A stretch of DNA of 64,000 nt from Beijerinckiaceae bacterium (GTDB lineage: Bacteria > Pseudomonadota > Alphaproteobacteria > Rhizobiales > Beijerinckiaceae): the NCBI GenBank assembly GCA_947370975.1, contig CANBNG010000003.1:181931-245930 (forward strand), read 5' to 3'. Shown here in pieces: positions 47,762 to 56,651 of this stretch (position 1 is the first letter of the stretch; every line of letters starts with the position of its first letter). The notes under the pieces are model-generated. The model saw only the letters and a program-made list of their open reading frames with translations. It did no database searches and had not been told where the DNA came from. Made by a program: the position numbers and the translations under genes.

Positions 47762-49414
47762 TTAGCGGACCCCGAAGGGCCCCTCGGCAAACACGATGCG
47801 CCCGCCAACCATCGTCAGCAGCGAACGCACGTTGCCAAACCTCTCCAGCGGGATTGTCATCACATCCTCCGACAGCACCGCGAGATCGGCCCAGGCGCCG
47901 GGTTTGAGCACACCCCGGCGATCCTCTTCATGGGTGAACCAGGCGCTGCCCTGCGTCCAGATGCGGAGCGCTTGTTCGCGTGTTGGCTTTTCCCCCTCCC
48001 CGCGCGTCGGCTGGCCGGCAATGGTGCGCCCGTCGAGCATCCATTGGAGTGCGGTGAAGGGATTGTAGGACATGACGCGGTCGGCGTCCGTCCCACCGCC
48101 CGTCGGCAGGCCGAGACGCATGGCGGTGGCGAGCGGGGGCATAAGCGCGAGGCGGCTTTCATCGTAGGCGGCGAGAAAGGCGGGCGCGGCGAAATAGAGC
48201 CTGTTCTGCATCAGCCAGCCGACATCGAGCGCTTTCATGCGCGCCAGCGTTTCGGGTTGCGCATCATGCACATGGGCAATCGACCAGCGCAGCGGTGCAA
48301 GCGGCACGCGGGCGGCCACATGATCGAGCGCCTCCAGCAGATAATGCACCGAAGCCTCATTGTTCCAATGCACGGTAAGGCCAAGGCCCGCATGGGCGGC
48401 CCAGAGCGCGACAGCTTCAAATTGCGCAAGCTGCGCCGCATCTGGTCGGTCGTTATTATAAAGGCCCCAGGTGACGCATTCGCCAATGCCGTTAAACCGC
48501 AGCCAATCGTCGCCCGCCCCCATCGGCAGATCGCGCGTGATCGCCTGAAAATCTGCAAGCTCGGAGCCCGCGCGCGGCGGACAGAGCGAATAGCGCACGC
48601 GCAGGGTCAGTGCGCCCTCGCGCGCAAGCTGCTGCACCGCGCCATATTGATCGAGGCTCAGATTATGCCCGCCGGGATCAGATACCCCCGTCACGCCATA
48701 GCTGTTCAATGTGCGAAAAAAAGCCTGCGTCCCGGCCATGGCCTGCGCGCGCGTGACTTTGGGCAAGCGCTCATACAGCGCGACAATTGTGGCGAGGTCG
48801 CCATGCACCCAGCCTGTCCTGCGTCCGGACGGATCTTGCTCGATGCGGCCGTTGGCAGGCAGATCCTCATCGCGCGTTACGCCCAGCGCCGCAAAGCCGC
48901 TGCGTGACAGCAGCACGCCGACATAGGACATTTGCACGTAGACGGGATGCTCGCCTGCGGCCTGCTCGATCTCGGCCTGAGTCGGGAGACGGCGTTCGGC
49001 AAATTGCTGCGCATTCCAACCGCCGGGCACGATAATCCATTGATCGGCAGGCATGCGCTCGGCGACCGCGCGCATGCGCGCCAGCGCTTCAACGAGCGAG
49101 GGCGCGCCAATCCAGTTCACCTCATGGGCAAAAGTGAGACCGGCGCGGATAGCGTGAATGTGGGAATCGATCAGGCCGGGGATGAGCGTGCGTCCGCCGA
49201 GATCAATCTCGCGGACGGCAGCCGGCAGGTGCGCGCGCAGCTCGGCATCGCTCCCGAGCGCGGCAATGCGCCCGTCCTCGACGAGCAGGGCTTCGACAAT
49301 GCGGGAGCTATCATCGAGCGTGAGAATGCGGCCGTGGCTCAAGAACAGGCTCTCGCCCTGCGCGGGGGCAAGGGCGGAGAAACCAAGAATGAGGAAAAGG
49401 ACCACCCGTTTCAT
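47762..49414 (-). CDS. YtcJ-type amidohydrolase, exported
   Basis: 550 residues from ATG 49414. A signal peptide (to about APAQGE) precedes the metal-dependent hydrolase barrel. PGLIDSHIHAIRAG provides the HxH metal ligands; VHWNNEAS, IAHVHDA and GTDADRV are later ligand regions. The family hydrolyses amides such as N-substituted formamides and related compounds. Export of a YtcJ-type enzyme is seen in some proteobacteria but its substrate is unknown. It is an isolated gene, with about 135 bases to the glnII terminator region. Confidence 0.83.
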   Translation of the reverse strand: MKRVVLFLILGFSALAPAQGESLFLSHGRILTLDDSSRIVEALLVEDGRIAALGSDAELRAHLPAAVREIDLGGRTLIPGLIDSHIHAIRAGLTFAHEVNWIGAPSLVEALARMRAVAERMPADQWIIVPGGWNAQQFAERRLPTQAEIEQAAGEHPVYVQMSYVGVLLSRSGFAALGVTRDEDLPANGRIEQDPSGRRTGWVHGDLATIVALYERLPKVTRAQAMAGTQAFFRTLNSYGVTGVSDPGGHNLSLDQYGAVQQLAREGALTLRVRYSLCPPRAGSELADFQAITRDLPMGAGDDWLRFNGIGECVTWGLYNNDRPDAAQLAQFEAVALWAAHAGLGLTVHWNNEASVHYLLEALDHVAARVPLAPLRWSIAHVHDAQPETLARMKALDVGWLMQNRLYFAAPAFLAAYDESRLALMPPLATAMRLGLPTGGGTDADRVMSYNPFTALQWMLDGRTIAGQPTRGEGEKPTREQALRIWTQGSAWFTHEEDRRGVLKPGAWADLAVLSEDVMTIPLERFGNVRSLLTMVGGRIVFAEGPFGVR

Positions 49415-49503
49415 TCGGGCAAGGGTAGAGGGCGCAAGCACAGCTTGCCAAGAGGCAGGTCAAGAGCCCGATCAAATGCGCGCAACCTTCGGCGCGAAAA
49501 TCA

Positions 49504-49540
49504 TAAAAAATGCACGGCGCAGCGGTGAGCTGCGCCGTGC
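49504..49540 (-). terminator. Intrinsic terminator of glnII
   Basis: The stem GCACGGCGCA/TGCGCCGTGC surrounds a 9-base loop and is followed on the - strand by a run of six T. It lies 10 bases past the glnII stop. Confidence 0.85.
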
Positions 49541-49550
49541 GGATTTGAAA

Positions 49551-50582
49551 TCAGGCCGCGGCCTTCTTGGTGGGGACGGTCGCGATCGTCTTGAGGATCT
49601 GCGACGCGATTTGGTAGGGGTCCCCTTGCGAATTCGGACGACGGTCTTCGAGGTAACCCTTGTAGCCGTTGTTCACGAAGCTGTGGGGCACGCGGATGGA
49701 CGCGCCACGATCCGCCACGCCGTAGCTGAACGTGTGGATCGACTGCGTCTCGTGCTTGCCCGTCAGGCGGAGATGGTTATCGGGGCCATAGACCGCGATA
49801 TGATCCGCGCGCGCATCCTCGAAGGCCTTCATCAGCGCTTCGAAATATTCCTTGCCGCCGACATCGCGCAGATAATCGGTGGAGAAATTGGCATGCATGC
49901 CCGAGCCGTTCCAATCCGTGTCGCCGAGCGGCTTGCAATGGAACTCAATGTCGATGCCGTACTTCTCAGTCAGGCGGAGCAGCAGGTAGCGCGCCATCCA
50001 GACTTCGTCAGCGGCCCGCTTGGAGCCCTTGCCGAACACCTGGAATTCCCACTGACCCTTGGCCACTTCGGCGTTGATGCCTTCGTGGTTGATGCCAGCC
50101 GCGAGGCAGAGTTCGAGATGTTCCTCGACGATCTGACGGGCGACACTGCCAACATTGCTGTAGCCGACGCCCGTGTAATAGGGGCCCTGCGGCGCGGGAT
50201 AGCCGTTCTCGGGGAAGCCGAGGGGACGACCGTCCTCGTAGAAGAAATATTCCTGCTCGAAACCGAACCAGGCGCCGGCATCGTCCAGGATGGTCGCGCG
50301 CTTGTTGCTCGGATGCGGGGTGACGCCATCGGGCATCATCACTTCGCACATGACGAGAACGCCATTGATGCGATCGGCATCCGGATAGACGGCCACGGGC
50401 TTGAGCACGCAGTCAGAGCTGCGGCCTTCGGCCTGCATGGTCGAGCTTCCGTCAAAGCCCCAGAGCGGCAGCTCTTCGAGCTTGGGGAAGTGATCGTATT
50501 CCTTGATCTGCGTCTTACCACGCAGGTTCGGCACGGGCGTATAGCCGTCGAGCCAGATGTACTCGAGCTTGTACTTGGTCAT
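49551..50582 (-). CDS. glnII: Glutamine synthetase II (eukaryote-type)
   Basis: 343 residues, short as for GSII. Landmarks are YIWLDGYTPVPNLRGKT at the N-terminus, LPLWGFDGSST, the ATP/glutamate residues in GFEQEYFF, GSGMHANFST and RGASIRVPHS, and NNGYKGYLEDRRPNS. It condenses ammonia and glutamate using ATP. GSII occurs beside the usual GSI in Rhizobiales and is not adenylylated; it is induced under nitrogen limitation. A sigma-54-type promoter upstream agrees with NtrC control. Start ATG 50582 with GAGAGGGTC. Confidence 0.93.
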   Translation of the reverse strand: MTKYKLEYIWLDGYTPVPNLRGKTQIKEYDHFPKLEELPLWGFDGSSTMQAEGRSSDCVLKPVAVYPDADRINGVLVMCEVMMPDGVTPHPSNKRATILDDAGAWFGFEQEYFFYEDGRPLGFPENGYPAPQGPYYTGVGYSNVGSVARQIVEEHLELCLAAGINHEGINAEVAKGQWEFQVFGKGSKRAADEVWMARYLLLRLTEKYGIDIEFHCKPLGDTDWNGSGMHANFSTDYLRDVGGKEYFEALMKAFEDARADHIAVYGPDNHLRLTGKHETQSIHTFSYGVADRGASIRVPHSFVNNGYKGYLEDRRPNSQGDPYQIASQILKTIATVPTKKAAA

Positions 50583-50656
50583 CGAGACCCTCTCGTTTGT
50601 TGCTGACGCTTGGGGCTGTGACAGCCCGTGCGCGCGGCTTCGACCGGCATTGTTTA

Positions 50657-50673
50657 AGCATTGCCCGTGCCAA
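50657..50673 (-). promoter_or_regulatory. Sigma-54 (RpoN) promoter of glnII
   Basis: On the - strand the sequence TTGGCACGGGCAATGCT fits the consensus YTGGCACGRNNNTTGCW with a single mismatch. GG and GC have the required spacing. It lies about 75 bases upstream of the glnII start. Nitrogen-limitation control of GSII genes through NtrC is known in rhizobia. Confidence 0.75.
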
Positions 50674-50850
50674 AGCTCGGAGCCTCTTCTGCCTAGCCAA
50701 ACCAAGCCTTAGCGCCGCTATATAATCAACGGCTGCATAAAAAACAGTCAAAAAGCACTATACAAAAGCAATACGCACACTTCTTTGGCAGTCGTGATAG
50801 GCTTGAATTTGGAAGCCCTAGGCCGTGACAATCGCAGAGAGGATCCACGC

Positions 50851-51048
50851 ATGAGCAGGCAATCCGAGCCGGAATCTGCAAAGGTCATCCCCTTCCCGCA
50901 AAAGGCCAGCGCAGCTCTCCGCGGCCCGCGCCGACCCTCGACGCCGCCCGCCAGACCCGCCGCCACGCGCAATCCCGACATCGAATGGGGGAGCGGCTGG
51001 TACCATCAGGTCGCGATCCGGGATGACGAGAAGCCCGCCAAGACCTGA
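50851..51048 (+). CDS. DUF2735-type small protein beside glnII
   Basis: 65 residues from ATG 50851 with AGAGAGGATC ahead; the frame also runs upstream without a ribosome site. The family pattern is ESAKVIPFPQK near the start and IEWGSGWYHQVAIRDDEK at the end, with a Pro/Arg-rich middle. DUF2735 proteins are encoded next to glnII in rhizobia, here divergently, so a role in nitrogen-limitation response is likely by linkage only. Confidence 0.7.
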   Translation: MSRQSEPESAKVIPFPQKASAALRGPRRPSTPPARPAATRNPDIEWGSGWYHQVAIRDDEKPAKT

Positions 51049-51064
51049 CTGCCAAAACCTGATC

Positions 51065-52006
51065 TCAGGGCCCGAAGATCGACCAGCCGGTGCGCCGGGC
51101 GAGTTCCTCCAGCGCGATCCGGCCGAGGTGCGAATTGCCGGCCTCGTCGAGGCCGGGCGACCACACAGCGATGGACGCCTTGCCCGGCGCAATGGCCAGA
51201 ATGCCGCCGCCGACCCCGCTCTTGCCCGGCAGTCCGACGCGATAGGCGAATTCCCCAGACCCGTCATAATGGCCGCAGGTCAGCATGAGCGCGTTGATGC
51301 GGCGCGCGCGCTCGGGCGAGACCACCGAAAAGCCGGTCAGCGGGTTGGCGCCATTATGGGCAAGAAAGAGGCCCGCCCGCGCCAACTGCTCGCAGGACAT
51401 GGCAATGGCGCAATGGTGGAAATAGACGCCCAGCGTATAATCAACCGGGTTCTCGATGACGCCGAAGCTCTTCATGTAATTGGCCAGCGCCACATTGCGA
51501 AAGCCCGTGCGCTTTTCCGAGGCCGCCACATCCTGATCGATGGAGATGGTGGGATCGTCAGCCAGAAATTGCAGGAAGCGCAAGATCTCGCCCAAAGTCT
51601 CGCGCGGCTGCCTGCCCGACAAGATGACATCGGTCACCGCAATCGCGCCCGCATTGATGAAGGGATTGCGCGGCACGCCAAGCTCGCGTTCCAGCTGCAC
51701 GATGGAATTGAAGGGATTGCCCGACGGCTCGCGCCCGACATGGCGCCATAGCCTGTCACCGACGCGCCCGAGCGCCAGCGTCAAGGTGAACACTTTTGAA
51801 ATGCTCTGGATCGAGAAGGGCACGGCGCTGTCGCCCCCGACATGCACATTGCCCGCGACATCCACCATTGCCAGACCGAAACGCCGGGGATCGACATTGG
51901 CAAGCTCGGGAATATAGGTCGCGACCGTTCCGCGATCCTCGCGAGCACGCATGTCTGTGGCAATCTCGCTCACAATCGCGCCAAGATCGGGCTCGGTCCG
52001 GCTCAT
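51065..52006 (-). CDS. glsA: Glutaminase A
   Basis: 313 residues with the beta-lactamase-like glutaminase fold. The catalytic S68-x-x-K71 pair is in PFSIQSISKVFTL. PFINAGAIAVTDVI and GLPGKSGVGGGILAI are further conserved blocks. It hydrolyses glutamine to glutamate and ammonia. Its position next to glnII puts both directions of the glutamine/glutamate reaction in one locus. The gene is convergent with the DUF2735 gene, with 16 bases between stops. Confidence 0.92.
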   Translation of the reverse strand: MSRTEPDLGAIVSEIATDMRAREDRGTVATYIPELANVDPRRFGLAMVDVAGNVHVGGDSAVPFSIQSISKVFTLTLALGRVGDRLWRHVGREPSGNPFNSIVQLERELGVPRNPFINAGAIAVTDVILSGRQPRETLGEILRFLQFLADDPTISIDQDVAASEKRTGFRNVALANYMKSFGVIENPVDYTLGVYFHHCAIAMSCEQLARAGLFLAHNGANPLTGFSVVSPERARRINALMLTCGHYDGSGEFAYRVGLPGKSGVGGGILAIAPGKASIAVWSPGLDEAGNSHLGRIALEELARRTGWSIFGP

Positions 52007-52160
52007 TCAAGTCTCCGTTTGCAGCCCGGGTCGTCACACCATGTCGTCCAGAAGTGCCGCTGGATGACCCTGCGCGTCAAGGGCTTGTGCGCGGCAGCTT
52101 GCACGCGCGCTTGTCCGGGTGCTAAGCGCGGAGGAACAAGAAACGGGAGCGCTGGCGATA

Positions 52161-53390
52161 GTGTCCAAGGAAAATGAGAAGACCATCGCGCCAACAGCGG
52201 ACCCTCTGACCTCCAGCCTGCCGGCTGCCTATGCCGCCGGCCTGTTCAGTATGGGCCAGGCCGAACTTCTCAGTTTCGTCATTCCGCTCTGGGCGGTCTT
52301 GCAGGGCGCCTCGCCTACCCAGATCGGCATTCTTGTGGGGGCGCGCTCGCTTCTCACCTTCTTTCTCGCCATTCACGGCGGCGCGTTGATGGACCGGCTC
52401 GGCACGCGCCGCGTCATGCTGTTCTTCACCGCCATGACAGGCCTGCTCGCCGCCATCTATCCGCTGCTGCCCTGGCTGCCGGTCATGCTGGTGCTGCAAA
52501 TGCTGATCGGCTTTGCCAGCAACATGACGTGGATCGGCGCGCAGACGATCATCGCGCTGGTGACAGGGGGCGATCCCGGACGCATCGGCACCTTCAGCTT
52601 TTTCTCGCGCGTGGGCACGATTTTCGCCCCGCTTTTAATGGGCATCCTATGGGACGTTACCGGCCCGCGCATTGCCTTTCTTGGCATCAGCGTCTGGTCG
52701 ACCTGCATGTTCTTCGCGGTTCTGCGCATTAAAAATCCGCAGAAGGCATCGAGCGTCATCGGCACAGTTTCATGGCGCGACATTGTGCCAAAGCTCAGCG
52801 ATTATACGGGCTCTTTCAAACTCGCCCTCATTCCGGCAGTCGCCTTCACGCTCGCCATTTCCTTCACGCGCCACGCGACCAATGCTGCGGAAGGCTCGTT
52901 TCTCATCGTCTATCTGCAAAGCCTCGGCTACACGGGAACGCTGATCGGCAGCCTGTTTTCCTTCGCGGAAATCTTCAACGGTCTGGGCTCGCTCACCGTG
53001 CGCTTCCTGCCGACGCGTCGCATGATCGCCTGGCTGATGATCGGCTTCACCGCCAGCTCGATCCTGCTGCTGGCGCTCACGCCCTTGCTCGGCGGCATGT
53101 TCCTGCTGCTTGGTCTCGCTCACAGCATCCGCCGCCTGTCAGAAGGCATTGTGCAACCGCTGATGTTCGCGCTGCAGGCGCGCGCTGTGCCACGCGATGT
53201 GCAGGGCTCGATTGTCGGCCTGCGCGTAACCAACAATCGCCTCGCCTCCATCGTGACGCCGGTGGTGATGGGGTTTGCCGTCGAGATGTTCGGGCTTGAA
53301 GCCGGCTTCTATGTCATCGGCGCGCTGCTGCTTGCTGGCTGCATCTATCTTGCGGTGACAGTCGCCCGGTACAGGCTGGACGAGCTGTGA
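52161..53390 (+). CDS. Major facilitator superfamily transporter
   Basis: 409 residues with twelve predicted membrane helices. The MFS loop motif between helices 2 and 3 appears as GGALMDRLGTRRVML. The C-terminal half repeats the six-helix layout. The substrate is not readable; the overall look resembles drug or metabolite exporters. The start is uncertain: GTG at 52161 is used, GTG at 52119 is possible, and neither has a textbook ribosome site. Confidence 0.8.
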   Translation: MSKENEKTIAPTADPLTSSLPAAYAAGLFSMGQAELLSFVIPLWAVLQGASPTQIGILVGARSLLTFFLAIHGGALMDRLGTRRVMLFFTAMTGLLAAIYPLLPWLPVMLVLQMLIGFASNMTWIGAQTIIALVTGGDPGRIGTFSFFSRVGTIFAPLLMGILWDVTGPRIAFLGISVWSTCMFFAVLRIKNPQKASSVIGTVSWRDIVPKLSDYTGSFKLALIPAVAFTLAISFTRHATNAAEGSFLIVYLQSLGYTGTLIGSLFSFAEIFNGLGSLTVRFLPTRRMIAWLMIGFTASSILLLALTPLLGGMFLLLGLAHSIRRLSEGIVQPLMFALQARAVPRDVQGSIVGLRVTNNRLASIVTPVVMGFAVEMFGLEAGFYVIGALLLAGCIYLAVTVARYRLDEL

Positions 53391-53404
53391 TCTGCTGTTG
53401 GGTG

Positions 53405-53962
53405 CTAGGGCGCATATTCCATGCGCAGCACCATGTCGGTAACAGCCTTGCCGTGTCCCGCAATGGCTTTGAGCACGTCTGCACGCGTCAGGCCGGGCTT
53501 TAAGGCGTCGGGTTCCAGATCTGTCGCGACGAGCGTGACAACATAATGATGCAGCCCCGTGCCCGGAGCCGGACAGGGGCCGAAATAAATTTCGGTCTCC
53601 GCGCCGCTCTTGCCGCCAACAATAAAGGGTTTGGGCGCACTATGGGCACCCTCCGCAAGCATGGTCACATCGGCGGGAATGCCATAGGCGACCCAATGGT
53701 CGACGCCCGTGCCCATGCGCCCGGCCAGATCGACGAGGGTGAGAACATAGCTCCTTGTTCCCTCCGGCCCACGCGTCCAGGCAAGCGGGAGAGACACATT
53801 CTCGCCGGTGCAATTTTTATTGGCCGGGCTGATGCCGCCATATTTTTTCGACAGGACGCCATTGTCGGGAAAGGCCGGCGATGTGAGCCTGAACGGCTCG
53901 GCGGCGCGCGCGGAAGCCGTGAAAAGCAGGGCACAGGCGAGCGCTGTCAAAACATGTTTCAT
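53405..53962 (-). CDS. YbhB/YbcL-type phosphatidylethanolamine-binding-like protein, exported
   Basis: 185 residues with a signal peptide to about ARAAE. PEBP-fold landmarks are LTSPAFPDNGVLSKKYGG, NVSLPLAWTRGPEGTRSYVL, DHWVAYGIP and YFGPCPAPGTGLHHY. The bacterial branch has no fixed function; phosphate or small anion binding is proposed for the conserved pocket. It stands alone and is convergent with the MFS gene. Confidence 0.85.
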   Translation of the reverse strand: MKHVLTALACALLFTASARAAEPFRLTSPAFPDNGVLSKKYGGISPANKNCTGENVSLPLAWTRGPEGTRSYVLTLVDLAGRMGTGVDHWVAYGIPADVTMLAEGAHSAPKPFIVGGKSGAETEIYFGPCPAPGTGLHHYVVTLVATDLEPDALKPGLTRADVLKAIAGHGKAVTDMVLRMEYAP

Positions 53963-54032
53963 GATGTTTCCCCCAAGCATGAACCGCGTCTGTGCGCGCG
54001 TGCTCACAAAACCACCGACCAAGCGGGCAGTG

Positions 54033-54056
54033 CCCTCCCCCCGCGAGAGGGGAGGG
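54033..54056. terminator. Hairpin after the ThDP-enzyme/cytochrome c operon
   Basis: CCCTCCCC/GGGGAGGG forms an 8-bp stem around CCGCGAGA between the cytochrome c stop and the YbhB-type gene. A clear U-tract is missing on the - strand, so it may be a weak terminator or an mRNA-stabilising hairpin. Confidence 0.4.
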
Positions 54057-54067
54057 TTATAAATATG

Positions 54068-54409
54068 TCAGGGCGAAAGCAGCGGGATCGTCTTGGGATC
54101 GGCGGGCTTGGGCCGTGATTGCAGATAGGCATAGACGTCAGAAAGCTCGGCATCCGAGACGAGCTTGGTCGAGAACGGCGGCATCGCACCATTTGTCTGG
54201 TGGACGAAAGCAATCAGGGCTTCTTCCGGCAATTGCGTATTGGCGAGACGTGGCCCCGCCGAACCGCCCTGGCCTTCAAGGCCGTGGCATTGCCAGCAGC
54301 CTTTCTGCATGAAGGTCTGCTTGCCCTTGTCGGGCGAGCCCGCGAGCGCAGCGCTTGCGCCGCCAACCAGCGCCGCCGAGAGGGCGGCCATCAAAACAAT
54401 CTTGTTCAT
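54068..54409 (-). CDS. Small class I cytochrome c, periplasmic
   Basis: 113 residues from ATG 54409. A Sec signal ends near AALAG. The haem site is C38-W-Q-C41-H42, and the distal ligand is probably M76 in NGAMPPF. The ending DVYAYLQSRPKP is typical of c-type domains. It follows the Tat-exported ThDP enzyme by 14 bases, so it is a likely electron acceptor for that enzyme in the periplasm. Confidence 0.88.
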   Translation of the reverse strand: MNKIVLMAALSAALVGGASAALAGSPDKGKQTFMQKGCWQCHGLEGQGGSAGPRLANTQLPEEALIAFVHQTNGAMPPFSTKLVSDAELSDVYAYLQSRPKPADPKTIPLLSP

Positions 54410-54423
54410 GCGTTTTCCCCCGA

Positions 54424-56391
54424 TCAGCGCGGCTGCGTCCAGACATTGAGCAGAGCCGGCTGGCCCGACTTCACAACGGCAATGGCTTCCTTGAGGGCAG
54501 GCCCCAGCTCCGCCGGATCCTTGATCGGACCCTTGGCCCACCAGCCCATGGATTGCGCCAGCTTGTGATATTCGATGTCCGGATTCTGGATCATCGTGCC
54601 GATCGGGCCGTCATCATTGCCATAGTTCGAGGGACGGTTGCGGAAGCTCGCCATGCGCTGCACGTGCATGACTTCCTGATGCCAGGCGCGGTTGTTGTGC
54701 ATGACAGAGAGCAGCGGAATCTTGTGCTTGGCTGCCGTCCACAAGACGCCCGGCGCGAACATGAGATCGCCGTCCGACTGGATTGCGACCGAGAAACGCC
54801 CGAGATCGCGATTGGCGAGGGCTGCACCTACAGATGCAGGTGCGCCATAGCCCACGCCATAGCCGCCCGAGCGGCCAAGCCAATGGTGATGCTTCTCCAT
54901 CTTCCAGAGACGGTTCGGCCAATTGCTGACATTGCCTTCGGAGGCGACGAGCGACCAGTCGAGATCCTTGATCTGTCCATAAAGCTCCATGCACAGCCGG
55001 GCGGTCGAGATCGGGCTCGCATCCCAGGCCACCGCAGCGGCGGCCTGTTCGCGGGCGCGTATGTCGGCATAGCCCTTCTTGGCCTTTTCGATACGGCCCT
55101 CGATCGCACGGCGGCGGTCGCCATCGAGCGCCGCTTTCACGGCCTCGATCAAGGCAGGCAGCGTTGCCTCGGCATCGGCCGGCATGGAAATATCGACCGT
55201 CTGGAACCGCTGGAAGTCCTGGTAATTCGACTTGGTGAGAAGCTCGACCGAATTGATGCTGATGAGCTTCACATTCGGCTTGATCTTCGTCGAGTTGAAG
55301 CCAATGCCATGCTCGCCATTGTCGGTATAGGCATTCACCGTGCCCCAGAAATCCGACAATTCGAGGCCAAGAATGACGTCCGCCGTGCTGATGACGCCAG
55401 CAGGGCGCGAGAGATAATGCGTGTTGGGGAAGTTCATGCGATTGGCCTGGTCGACGACCGGGCATTGCAGCAATTCTGCAAGCTCTACGAGCAGGCCGAC
55501 ACCCTTGGGCGTGCGCGCTGCGCGATCGGCCACGATCACCGGATTTTCTGCCGCGACCAGCAGACGCGCTGCATCCTTCACCGCGCCCATTTCGCCGGCT
55601 GGCGGCGAGGGCATGTTGAATTTCGGAATATAGAGACCCGAACCATGCGCGCCGATGGGCTCTTGCTGGAGGCCGGCATCGAGCGAGATCGCGACCGGCC
55701 CATAGGGCGGCGTCATCGCGATCTTGTAGCCGCGCACCATGGATTGCGCGAAAGCTTGCAGCGAGGTCGGCGTATCGTCCCACTTGGTGTAGTCGCGAAC
55801 GATGACGTTGATGTCGAGCGCGGAGTGGAAGGTCGGCACACCCGGCGGGCGGGAGGCCGCGTCCATATCGTTGCCGCCGATGATGATCACCGGAACGCGG
55901 TCGCAGAAGGCATTGTAGATGCCCATGGTCGCATGCTGCAGGCCGACGGTGCCATGCACCATGGTCATGAGCGGCTTGCCGGTGATCTTGAAATAGCCGT
56001 GCGCCATGCCGACGCCCGATTCCTCGTGCATGCAGCTCAAATATTCCGGCGCTTTGTTCTCGCCGTAATTGATAAGCGATTCATGCAGGGCGCGGAAACT
56101 CGAGGCGCAATTCGAGGGCGTATATTTGATGTCGAGCGTCTTGATGACATCGACCATGAAATCGGAGCCGGGCTTGCCGCCGATGCGGTTGAGTTCGGCA
56201 GGCTCGCCAACTTCGGCAGCAATCGTATGTGCGGTCGGGGGCAAAGCCGAGGGCATGTGACGGGGCGCTGCGGCCTGCGCCTGGGCTTGCGAGGCGCCTG
56301 CTACTGCAAGCGCGGGCGCAACGCCGGCAACGGCGGCGCCTTTCAGGAATCTCCGGCGATCCGTGCCGGCCTTGTCCATGGGCTCCGTCAT
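54424..56391 (-). CDS. Tat-exported thiamine-diphosphate-dependent enzyme (acetolactate synthase-like)
   Basis: 655 residues. A Tat signal has D11-RRRFLK-17 and a hydrophobic core up to AQAQA (about 40). The ThDP fold follows: catalytic Glu in MHEESGVGMAHGY (about E123), a central domain, and the cofactor/Mg motif S539-DGD with N566-N567 downstream, where the first Gly of GDG is Ser. ThDP enzymes are normally cytoplasmic, so cofactor must be loaded before export. The cytochrome c gene behind it suggests an oxidative decarboxylation in the periplasm. The substrate is unknown; a keto acid is the obvious class. Confidence 0.82.
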   Translation of the reverse strand: MTEPMDKAGTDRRRFLKGAAVAGVAPALAVAGASQAQAQAAAPRHMPSALPPTAHTIAAEVGEPAELNRIGGKPGSDFMVDVIKTLDIKYTPSNCASSFRALHESLINYGENKAPEYLSCMHEESGVGMAHGYFKITGKPLMTMVHGTVGLQHATMGIYNAFCDRVPVIIIGGNDMDAASRPPGVPTFHSALDINVIVRDYTKWDDTPTSLQAFAQSMVRGYKIAMTPPYGPVAISLDAGLQQEPIGAHGSGLYIPKFNMPSPPAGEMGAVKDAARLLVAAENPVIVADRAARTPKGVGLLVELAELLQCPVVDQANRMNFPNTHYLSRPAGVISTADVILGLELSDFWGTVNAYTDNGEHGIGFNSTKIKPNVKLISINSVELLTKSNYQDFQRFQTVDISMPADAEATLPALIEAVKAALDGDRRRAIEGRIEKAKKGYADIRAREQAAAAVAWDASPISTARLCMELYGQIKDLDWSLVASEGNVSNWPNRLWKMEKHHHWLGRSGGYGVGYGAPASVGAALANRDLGRFSVAIQSDGDLMFAPGVLWTAAKHKIPLLSVMHNNRAWHQEVMHVQRMASFRNRPSNYGNDDGPIGTMIQNPDIEYHKLAQSMGWWAKGPIKDPAELGPALKEAIAVVKSGQPALLNVWTQPR

Positions 56392-56651
56392 TGGCTCTCT
56401 CTCCCTTTAAAATCCCGGCCCCGACGCCTGCGGTGGTTTTCCCGCCAGCCGATTGTGTCGGAGCAGATTTTTGCGAACCGGGTTCAAGCCCGGCTCCATT
56501 CCCAACCAAAGCTAACAGGCAGGCAAACCCTGTCAAACGCTCAGTCGTGCATTATTCACTGGCGCGGAGGGTGACAGAGGGGCCGCCGCGCCCTTATCCT
56601 GCCGGTCGCTGCTTCCCGGCACAGAACGGGTTCGGCTCAGGGAGGAAAAGA

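Noticed and set aside
54355..56574. A long + strand frame opposite the ThDP enzyme
   Set aside because: It is the complement of a conserved coding frame and shows no recognisable domain or start site.
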